A DNA stretch of 64,000 nucleotides from Belliella kenyensis (GTDB lineage: Bacteria; Bacteroidota; Bacteroidia; Cytophagales; Cyclobacteriaceae): contig NZ_JAKZGR010000005.1 in assembly GCF_022549675.1 (NCBI RefSeq), positions 124,001 to 188,000 of the forward strand, written 5' to 3'. The notes beneath the pieces were generated by a model. That model was not told the origin of the DNA. It made no database searches and saw only the letters and a list, made by a program, of their open reading frames with translations. Made by a program: the position numbers and the translations under genes. Below, one piece after another: positions 9,295 through 16,399 of this stretch (positions are counted from its first letter, which is position 1; every line of letters begins with the position of its first letter).

Positions 9295-9302
9295 CAAAAA
9301 TA
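9295..9302 (-). promoter_or_regulatory. Putative -7 promoter element of purK
   Basis: On the minus strand these bases read TATTTTTG, a match to the Bacteroidetes -7 consensus TAnnTTTG, 17 nt before the purK GTG. A TTG at the proper upstream distance is not evident, so the call rests on the -7 box alone. Confidence 0.45.
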
Positions 9303-9332
9303 AGGAAAAATGATAAGTCATGGTATGAATAT

Positions 9333-9358
9333 AAAAAAAAGCCCCATTTAGGAGCTTT
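9333..9358 (-). terminator. Rho-independent terminator of the small membrane-protein gene
   Basis: On the minus strand an imperfect hairpin (AAAGC stem continuing to GGGGC) is followed by eight U residues. It lies just downstream of the gene ending at 9388 and upstream of purK, so it separates the two transcripts. Confidence 0.7.
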
Positions 9359-9387
9359 GTGATATTAAGGGTGATTCTTGTCGCTAT

Positions 9388-9540
9388 CTATACAGAGCGA
9401 CCTCCAATAAGTCTAAGCAGTATCGAGATTACAGCTAAAACTAACAAGATGTGGATCAATCCACCTACACTGTAAATAAAGAAACCTAGGACCCATCCTA
9501 TTATCAAAATAAGGGCGACTAAATACAATAAAGAATTCAT
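9388..9540 (-). CDS. lmo0937-family small hydrophobic membrane protein
   Basis: The 50-residue frame starts MNSLLYLVALILIIGWVLGF and continues FIYSVGGLIHILLVLAVISI, ending LLRLIGGRSV. Two hydrophobic helices separated by a Gly-Gly-Leu-Ile-His turn are diagnostic of the lmo0937 (DUF5670) family, found across Bacteroidetes and Firmicutes and often stress-inducible. The molecular function is not known. It is a monocistronic gene with its own terminator. Confidence 0.85.
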   Translation of the reverse strand: MNSLLYLVALILIIGWVLGFFIYSVGGLIHILLVLAVISILLRLIGGRSV

Positions 9541-9607
9541 AGCTAGTTGGTTTAAGTAAATAATTGATTTATATGGTATTAAACAACTACTATGCCAACA
9601 TTTCTAA

Positions 9608-11368
9608 TTACTGAAATCGTATACCCATTAATTCCATCAATTTATGTGCATTGAAACTCAGACACGGTCCATTCTTGATCTTGTAATCAAAGAATATCTC
9701 ATTGTCACTGATCTCGGAGTGGAAGCTTTTGTTTTTTAGATAGTTAAGTGAACTTTCTAAAGTGCTAAGCTCCACGTCATGAGTGGAAATGATCCCTTTA
9801 CTATTTGTACTAGCCAATTGTCGAATGAGCGCTTCTGACCCTTTGATTCTATCCTCTGTATTTGTACCTTTTAAAATTTCATCTAGTAAAAAAAATACAT
9901 TTTGACCACTATCCGCCACTTCCAACACCCGCTTTATCCTAGCAAGTTCGGCATAAAATGAACTCACACTCTCCCCAAGATTGTCACTATTTCTCATGCT
10001 AGTAAACAATTGGAAGGGTCCCATTTCGAAATGATCTGCAAAAGGAGTCAGTCCCAAATTGGCTAAGATCATGTTTATCCCCAAGGTTCTCATAAATGTG
10101 GTTTTCCCTGACATGTTTGCTCCAGTCAGCAGGATAGTCTTGGTATTTTCATCTATGGTAAAATCATTTCCTATGGCCTTTTCTTTAGGTAAAAGTGGAT
10201 GTTTTATATTTCTTACATGAATAGACCTTTCCTTACCCCAATTTACTTCGCAAGACTGATTTTCTTCCTGTTCGAAAGCTGCCAAGGAAGTAATTGCCTG
10301 CCATTCATCAAACTCATGTTCCCATTGAGCAAGGAGCATGGCGTGTTTACTTTTCCAAGTCAATAGTTTCCAATACAAATACAAGTCCGTCCAAAACAGT
10401 AAATTCAGAATCACATACACCAAATTACCTCTGTTTTGGATTAGAAATGTCATTTGCTCCAAAGCATCAAATACCTCACGTGCAGAATTTTCCTTTCTAT
10501 GGAAAGGTGCATGAAGAGCTTGTAAGTAATCTGACTCAAACTTTTCTTTTCCTAATAGTTCTGACCAAATCCGATAAGTTTTAATATCCCCTTGATTGGG
10601 TAGCACTGATGCGGCTTCCATCAGTGATTTGAAAACGAAGCTTAGAAAGATCATTCCCCATAAAATCCAAATCCCAATCCAACCATATGGCAATCCAAAA
10701 AATAAGGTGCCAGCCAAAATCATCACACCTCCTACAGGTCCTAAGACCATTGGGACACTTATCCATCTCACTAAGGACTGTGACTTTTTTAGCCAGTCAT
10801 AAAATACACGTTTTGATTTTTCTTTGCCTACAAATGCCTTCCCAATTCCTTCAAAAGACTTTAAAAAAATGGCTCTTTGCGACAATTCCTGAATAGCTCT
10901 TCTTCTATTCATAGCTAAACTGGTGTCAAACGAACCCTTCAACCACCTCGCCAAGGTCATTTTTCCACTTTCATTTACTGTATGATTCATGAGCTGATAC
11001 AATGAATGCTGACCAAATAAGTCTAGATCACTTGCAAATGCATGGTTTTTTTCTTGAAAATTTTCACCAGAGTCAAAGGCGCTCAATTCCCTTCTATTTC
11101 TAAGGTTATGATCTTTTTCGATCTGAATCAATTGCTTGATAAAAGCTTCTTTGTCCTTTTGAAAGTTGAACTGAATGATAAGGTATACAAAAATAGAAAC
11201 CAAAAACGGAACACTTATCAATAGTAGCTTCCACTCACTAAGGCCGACGACCAATATTGCAAGGATAAAGAAAAATAAAAAAAGTCTTAGAATCGAAAGT
11301 GTAACGGCTTTTCTTTTGGCAGCGGTGAGCTCTTGTTCAAGAGCTTCAAAGTTAATGTCAAATATCAT
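9608..11368 (-). CDS. Membrane-anchored MutS-family ATPase
   Basis: The 586-residue protein has two hydrophobic N-terminal helices (about 24-66) and a second membrane pair (about 198-248). Its C-terminal 190 residues are a MutS domain V ATPase: TGANMSGKTTFMRT is Walker A, FFLLDEILKGTNTEDR contains Walker B and the dimer-interface loop, and ISTHDVEL is the switch His region. The mismatch-recognition domain I (with the FxE motif) is absent. It therefore resembles the short MutS-like proteins of Bacteroidetes rather than mismatch-repair MutS. A role in DNA transactions at the membrane is possible but unproven. It has no operon partner. Confidence 0.85.
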   Translation of the reverse strand: MIFDINFEALEQELTAAKRKAVTLSILRLFLFFFILAILVVGLSEWKLLLISVPFLVSIFVYLIIQFNFQKDKEAFIKQLIQIEKDHNLRNRRELSAFDSGENFQEKNHAFASDLDLFGQHSLYQLMNHTVNESGKMTLARWLKGSFDTSLAMNRRRAIQELSQRAIFLKSFEGIGKAFVGKEKSKRVFYDWLKKSQSLVRWISVPMVLGPVGGVMILAGTLFFGLPYGWIGIWILWGMIFLSFVFKSLMEAASVLPNQGDIKTYRIWSELLGKEKFESDYLQALHAPFHRKENSAREVFDALEQMTFLIQNRGNLVYVILNLLFWTDLYLYWKLLTWKSKHAMLLAQWEHEFDEWQAITSLAAFEQEENQSCEVNWGKERSIHVRNIKHPLLPKEKAIGNDFTIDENTKTILLTGANMSGKTTFMRTLGINMILANLGLTPFADHFEMGPFQLFTSMRNSDNLGESVSSFYAELARIKRVLEVADSGQNVFFLLDEILKGTNTEDRIKGSEALIRQLASTNSKGIISTHDVELSTLESSLNYLKNKSFHSEISDNEIFFDYKIKNGPCLSFNAHKLMELMGIRFQ

Positions 11369-11674
11369 GAAGTAAAATTAGTGCAATTCTAATTTAAACC
11401 TAAAATGCCTTGTGTATTTTATATACATCTACTCATACCTATAGTCTAGGTAAAGGCATTAGCTTTTATCTTACAAGCAATCGTTCATTGACCAAATTCA
11501 TGTAAGAAATGCTATCAATGTCAAGTGTCGAGTTTTGAAGAGTATTGAGCTAGATCATAAAAGGAGAAGTCAAAGCAATGAGACATGATCAAGACGAAAC
11601 TACAAAGAGAAAACTCTTAAAGAGGGATTTGATTTTGACATATTTATGGAATTAGGATGAATTGGAACAAAATT

Positions 11675-11706
11675 TTGACCCAATACACATAATATCCTTA
11701 CCTTTG
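11675..11706 (+). promoter_or_regulatory. Bacteroidetes-type promoter of purM
   Basis: TTTTG ending at 11677 and TACCTTTG at 11699-11706 are separated by 21 nt and match the TTTG/TAnnTTTG consensus. The ATG of purM is 29 nt further on. The rest of the 367-bp gap (11369-11735) contains only a short dyad near 11440 and no gene that I can see. Confidence 0.7.
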
Positions 11707-11735
11707 TCTTCCATAAAAACCAACATCAGTACCCC

Positions 11736-12902
11736 ATGAACGAAAGGTATATGCAGCGAGGTGTATCAGCTTCCAAAGAAGATGTACACCAGGCTATTTC
11801 TAAGCTAGATAAAGGGCTATTTCCAAAGGCATTTTGTAAGATTGTAGAAGATACTTTAGGTAACGATCCTGATTATTGTAATATCATGCATGCCGATGGT
11901 GCTGGCACTAAGTCTTCCCTAGCGTACATGTATTGGAAAGAAACTGGGGATCTTAGCGTATGGAAGGGCATAGCTCAAGATGCTATAATCATGAATACCG
12001 ATGATCTACTTTGCGTAGGTGCTGTAAACAATATATTGGTCTCTTCCACTATTGGGAGAAACAAGCACTTAGTCCCAGGAGAAGTGATCTCTGCCATCAT
12101 CAACGGAACAGAAGAGGTCCTTCAGATGCTGAGAGACAATGGAGTCAATGTAGTATTGACAGGTGGAGAAACAGCTGATGTAGGGGATCTGGTGAGGACC
12201 ATTATAGTGGATAGTACTGTGACCTGTAGGATGAGAAGAGACGAGGTAATATCTAATGACCAAATCAGGGGTGGAGATGTCATAGTGGGACTTTCTTCAT
12301 ATGGCCAAGCAAAGTATGAGCACGAATACAATGGTGGAATGGGCAGTAATGGACTCACTTCTGCTAGGCATGATGTATTTGCCAAAGTATTGAAGACAAA
12401 GTTTCCCGAAAGCTTTGATCCATCTGTGCCAGACGAATTGGTTTATTCTGGAAAATATAACCTAACCGATGCTGCTCCTGAGACCTCAGTCGATATGGGT
12501 AAGTTGGTATTATCTCCTACGCGGACATATGCTCCTATCATGGTGGAAGTGTTGAAGAATTTGAGAAAGCAGATCAATGGAATAGTACATTGCAGTGGCG
12601 GTGCGCAGACGAAAGTGCTTCACTTTGTGGATGATGTGCATGTCATCAAGGATAACTTGTTCGAGACCCCTCCACTGTTCAAAATCATCCAAGAAGAAAG
12701 TAGAACAGATTGGCAAGAGATGTATAAAGTTTTCAACATGGGACACAGAATGGAAGTGTATTTGGATGAAAAATATGCCCAAGAAGTGATAGACATCTCC
12801 AGAAGCTATGGTGTAGATGCACAGATCATTGGTAGAGTACTTCCTCACAAAGGAAAAAAAGTAACTATTAATGGCGCACATGGCACATTTTATTATGAAT
12901 AG
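11736..12902 (+). CDS. purM: Phosphoribosylformylglycinamidine cyclo-ligase (AIR synthetase)
   Basis: The 388-residue protein carries the PurM signatures HADGAGTKSSLAY (ATP/substrate loop), DLLCVGAVNNILV and LTGGETADVGDLV. It closes the imidazole ring of FGAM to give AIR, the substrate of PurK encoded 2.4 kb away on the other strand. The length (about 390 rather than about 345 in E. coli) and the internal GGMGSNGLTSARHDVF loop are typical of the Bacteroidetes branch. It is followed at 17 bp by the ceramidase-like gene, which may be read through. Confidence 0.94.
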   Translation: MNERYMQRGVSASKEDVHQAISKLDKGLFPKAFCKIVEDTLGNDPDYCNIMHADGAGTKSSLAYMYWKETGDLSVWKGIAQDAIIMNTDDLLCVGAVNNILVSSTIGRNKHLVPGEVISAIINGTEEVLQMLRDNGVNVVLTGGETADVGDLVRTIIVDSTVTCRMRRDEVISNDQIRGGDVIVGLSSYGQAKYEHEYNGGMGSNGLTSARHDVFAKVLKTKFPESFDPSVPDELVYSGKYNLTDAAPETSVDMGKLVLSPTRTYAPIMVEVLKNLRKQINGIVHCSGGAQTKVLHFVDDVHVIKDNLFETPPLFKIIQEESRTDWQEMYKVFNMGHRMEVYLDEKYAQEVIDISRSYGVDAQIIGRVLPHKGKKVTINGAHGTFYYE

Positions 12903-12919
12903 ATTAGAGTTGTTGAAAG

Positions 12920-14260
12920 ATGAATCTCATCTATAAATCATTTTCTGGATTTTTTATCGGCGTTTTCATCTTGCTTTTGATAGGCGTGCTGGTAACAAGC
13001 GGAGTAGATAGGAGCGCTATCCAAGCAAATGATTTCTATAGAGATACATTAGGACGTCTTGCTGATCTTAGTCCTTCGATAGATGAAGGTGAGGCTTGGC
13101 TAGTAGGATGGTCCAAGGTAAATGCTACACCAAATGATGGGGCTTCGCTGGTCGGATACAAGCCTCGTGGTCAATACGAGTTTGTTCAAGATAGTAGCTA
13201 TATAAGAGCATTAGTGATAGGAAATGGTGAGAGCAATGTAGCCATACTTAATTATGAGCTGATGATTATTCATCCATTTCTTTCTAAATTGATTCAAGAT
13301 GCTATAGAAGAGGAAAAGCTTCCCGTAAAGCACATATATTTTACAGCTACACATACTCATAGTGGAATTGGGGGATATATTCCTGGCTTGATGGGGGAAT
13401 TTGCATTTGGAGGTTTTGATCAAAATATAGTTGATTTTTTGAAGAATCAATCAATCCTGAGCATCAAGTCAGCTCTAGCAAATCAAGATAAAGCTACTAT
13501 CAGTTATCAAGTTTCCGAAACTAGCGGACTAGTTACCAATCGTTTTGTCGAAGACGACCCTGTAGATCCTTTTGTAAGACAATTGGTTTTTGAACGAATA
13601 GATGGTCTTCGGGCTATATTCTTTACCTATTCAGCTCATGCCACTACCTTGGATAGGAAATTCATGGGACTCTCTGGAGACTACCCTCATTACTTGATGG
13701 ATGATTTTGAATCAGAAAATTATGATTTTGCATTGTATGCTGCTGGCACTGTAGGCAGTCATGCACCCGTCCATCAGGGAAATACACCCGAACATACCAA
13801 GACTTATGCAAATAATATTTTCCAACAAATTCAAAGTAATATCAAAATATCACAACCCATAAGATCTAAAAAACTTGGATTTAATAAGCTAAAAATATCA
13901 TTGAGAGATGCACAATATAGATTAGACGACAACGTGAGACTAAATCCATATTTGTTCAAATTGGTATTTGGAGAAGTTGAACCCCATTTTGATGTATTTT
14001 TGATCGGGAATACGCTGCTTATAAGTAGTAGCGGTGAAATCTCGGGAGTTTTCATGTCTGATTGGGAGAGATATGCTCGAGAAAAGGGCTTAAATCTGAT
14101 CATTACAGCTTTCAATGGGTCCTACATAGGATATATCACTCCTGATCGATACTATGATAGAAACTATCATGAGGTACGAGATATGAATTGGTTTGGCCCG
14201 GGAAATGGGGGTTACTTCGACACGCTCATCCGAGGCTTGATAGATAAGCCTTGGCATTGA
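12920..14260 (+). CDS. Neutral/alkaline ceramidase-like membrane-anchored hydrolase
   Basis: The 446-residue protein has one N-terminal membrane helix (about 10-27) and a domain resembling the N-terminal catalytic part of neutral ceramidases. The motif TATHTHSGIGGY matches the zinc-binding THxHxGP region, TYSAHATTLD is like the second metal His, and AFNGSYIGYITPDRYY is like the C-terminal Tyr segment of the active site. Family members hydrolyse the amide of ceramide or related acylated molecules. Many Bacteroidetes make sphingolipids, so this substrate is plausible. It lacks the C-terminal immunoglobulin-like domain of full ceramidases. It follows purM directly. Confidence 0.75.
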   Translation: MNLIYKSFSGFFIGVFILLLIGVLVTSGVDRSAIQANDFYRDTLGRLADLSPSIDEGEAWLVGWSKVNATPNDGASLVGYKPRGQYEFVQDSSYIRALVIGNGESNVAILNYELMIIHPFLSKLIQDAIEEEKLPVKHIYFTATHTHSGIGGYIPGLMGEFAFGGFDQNIVDFLKNQSILSIKSALANQDKATISYQVSETSGLVTNRFVEDDPVDPFVRQLVFERIDGLRAIFFTYSAHATTLDRKFMGLSGDYPHYLMDDFESENYDFALYAAGTVGSHAPVHQGNTPEHTKTYANNIFQQIQSNIKISQPIRSKKLGFNKLKISLRDAQYRLDDNVRLNPYLFKLVFGEVEPHFDVFLIGNTLLISSSGEISGVFMSDWERYAREKGLNLIITAFNGSYIGYITPDRYYDRNYHEVRDMNWFGPGNGGYFDTLIRGLIDKPWH

Positions 14261-14275
14261 GCATACATAAAGTCA

Positions 14276-14683
14276 CTACTCGACCCTAATCAGCTTATAG
14301 GTATCTACGAAATTCCCACTACTTCTTGTAAGAATCAGTTTCTGACCAGAAAGCACCGCATCAAATTCTCCATTGAGAATTAAGGACCAATCAAAGTCAG
14401 CTGTAAAAAAGCAATTATTAGAAAATGTAATCTTTGAGTTTTCTATATTATAGGATCCATTGCAAATCACTGGATATCTTGGCTCCTTGTGTGAGCCAGA
14501 ATAAGTATTTCCTTCAAATTCAAGACTAACTTCTGACAATCCTAAACTAGTACCACTTTCTACACGTTCAAAAGTACCCTCAAACTTTCCATTTAAATTT
14601 TCTACAACTAGATTATCCAGTTGATTACAAGAAACCATGAAAGCCATGGTACAAAGCAAAAATATTCCCTTGTTAATATTCAT
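14276..14683 (-). CDS. Small lipoprotein of unknown function
   Basis: From ATG 14683 the product has 135 residues with a lipoprotein signal ending FMVSC (Cys about 19). Reading the frame from further upstream would add 53 residues without signal character, so that start is rejected. The mature part is beta-rich: LNGKFEGTFERV, LEFEGNTYSGS and GEFDAVLSGQKLILTR look like strands of a lipocalin- or META-like sandwich. It converges with the ceramidase-like gene with only 15 bp between the stops and no terminator hairpin visible. Confidence 0.75.
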   Translation of the reverse strand: MNINKGIFLLCTMAFMVSCNQLDNLVVENLNGKFEGTFERVESGTSLGLSEVSLEFEGNTYSGSHKEPRYPVICNGSYNIENSKITFSNNCFFTADFDWSLILNGEFDAVLSGQKLILTRSSGNFVDTYKLIRVE

Positions 14684-14899
14684 AATCTGTTTGTAAATTA
14701 CATTGCAATCTGGACGAATATTTTGCTTAGAATGTCTCAAAAAACCGTCATTTTTTTGACAATCAATTGATTTATAGAAATATAAAAAATTGTTTGGGTC
14801 TCGAATTGCATGATTATCGCTAGATGTAGGATAAATATTCAAAATTATCCAAGACTTACTATCCTTTGAAAGTAAATAACAATATTTGCCACAAATCTG

Positions 14900-15550
14900 A
14901 TGAAATATTTAGACATCCATACACACCACAGGAGACACAACTTATCTATATATCAATGTGAAAATATTAGTCAGAAAAATAGTGGATGGTACTCTGTAGG
15001 AATACATCCATGGCATGTAAATGAAAATTGGAAAGAAATATTCCATAAAATTTCCACATTGTCTTCAGATAGTAACCTAGTAGCTATCGGAGAGTGTGGT
15101 TTCGATTTGATCAGGGGATTTGGAAATTATGAGATTCAGTATCAAGCTTTCAAAGCACAGCTAGAGCTGGCTCATTCTTTGGATTTACCAGTGATTATGC
15201 ATCAAGTAAAAGGCTTGCATTTGCTACAGCGTGTGCTTAAGGAATTGAACCATACCCCAACCATCATTTGGCATGGTTACAATTCGAAACCAGAATTTTT
15301 GGAGCTTTTTCATGACTTTCCAATGTATTTTTCTTTTGGTTCAGCCATCTTTAGAGAAAAATCATCAGCACTCAAGAGCCTGAAAATGATGACATTAGAT
15401 CGGGTGTTTTTTGAGACAGATAATGATGGATTAAAAATAGATGAAGTTTTTGAGAGAGCTTCATTAATTTTGCAGCTTCCTGAAGTAGTTTTAGCAGATC
15501 AGGTTATTAACAATTGGAATAGGATATCAAAGAATAAAATAGATGGATAA
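14900..15550 (+). CDS. TatD-family metal-dependent hydrolase
   Basis: The 216-residue TIM-barrel protein begins with the metal-binding DIHTHH and contains GIHPWHV, IGECGFD (Glu ligand), VIMHQVKG, IIWHGYN and FFETDND, which place the metal ligands in the order expected for TatD deoxyribonucleases. It is shorter than E. coli TatD (about 260). Family members act as 3'-5' exonucleases or DNA-repair nucleases. The gene overlaps tcdA by 8 bp, a pairing often seen in Bacteroidetes, so they are co-translated. Confidence 0.9.
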   Translation: MKYLDIHTHHRRHNLSIYQCENISQKNSGWYSVGIHPWHVNENWKEIFHKISTLSSDSNLVAIGECGFDLIRGFGNYEIQYQAFKAQLELAHSLDLPVIMHQVKGLHLLQRVLKELNHTPTIIWHGYNSKPEFLELFHDFPMYFSFGSAIFREKSSALKSLKMMTLDRVFFETDNDGLKIDEVFERASLILQLPEVVLADQVINNWNRISKNKIDG

Positions 15551-16268
15551 TTTGGCTTGGCTTTCTCGTACAGAACTGATAGTAGGCAGAGAAGGGTTAG
15601 AAAAACTAGCTAAGAAGCATGTACTAGTCGTAGGCTTGGGTGGAGTTGGGTCTTTTGCTGCTGAGTTTATTTGTAGAAGTGGTATCGGAGAACTGACTAT
15701 CATAGATGGAGATTCTGTAGATGTAAGCAATTGTAACAGGCAGCTTCCAGCTACTCAAAAAAACGTAGGGCAATCCAAGGCAGAATGGATGGAAGAACGC
15801 CTTCTAGCGATCAATCCTCAATTGAAGATCCATGTGATCAAGCAGTTTCTGAAACCCGGTGCTATGTTCAGGCTACTACAGGAGAATGAGTTTGACTATG
15901 TGGTCGATTGTATAGATAGCTTTTCTCCCAAGTTACATTTAATTGAAAGTGCCATTTTGAGAGGGTTTCCATTGGTAAGCTCAATGGGTGCTGGTGGTAA
16001 GGTAGATCCTACTCAGATCAGGATTGCAGACATATCCGAAACTTACAATTGCAAATTGGCGAAGCATGTCCGAAAGAGAATCAAAAACAAAGGTATTTCG
16101 ACTGGGTTCAAAGCCGTATTCTCTACGGAGTTGTATAATAAGGATAGCCTAATGATGACCGATGGCACAAACTTTAAGAAATCCGCTTATGGAACAATGT
16201 CATTTTTGCCGGCAGCATTTGGATGCAGTTGTGCTTCTGTGGTCATCAACGACCTTTTAGCGAGTTAA
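15543..16268 (+). CDS. tcdA: tRNA threonylcarbamoyladenosine dehydratase
   Basis: This 241-residue ThiF/E1-like protein has the ATP-binding loop GLGGVGSFAAE (about 31-41), DGDSVDVSNCNRQLPA and DCIDSFSPK. The layout LSRTELIVGREGLEKL at the N-terminus and FGCSCASVVINDL at the C-terminus is that of TcdA/CsdL. It converts t6A37 of ANN-decoding tRNAs to the cyclic form ct6A using ATP. It overlaps the TatD gene upstream. Confidence 0.92.
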   Translation: MDNLAWLSRTELIVGREGLEKLAKKHVLVVGLGGVGSFAAEFICRSGIGELTIIDGDSVDVSNCNRQLPATQKNVGQSKAEWMEERLLAINPQLKIHVIKQFLKPGAMFRLLQENEFDYVVDCIDSFSPKLHLIESAILRGFPLVSSMGAGGKVDPTQIRIADISETYNCKLAKHVRKRIKNKGISTGFKAVFSTELYNKDSLMMTDGTNFKKSAYGTMSFLPAAFGCSCASVVINDLLAS

Positions 16269-16399
16269 AATTATAGCGTAAATTCAGCCTATTTTTTTGC
16301 CTTTCAAACTGTAATTTTTCCATTCAAAATTATTCGCGCTTAGGCTTTAAACTTTTTGGCATCTCGATAAGTCTAAGTGTCGATTTAAAGCCAAAACGA

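Noticed and set aside
12510-12881. Long antisense frames inside purM and other large genes
   Set aside because: They lie opposite clearly conserved coding sequence, have no initiation signals and no domain similarity.
14684-14842. N-terminal extension of the lipoprotein at 14276
   Set aside because: The 53 extra residues have no signal character, while ATG 14683 starts a textbook lipoprotein signal.
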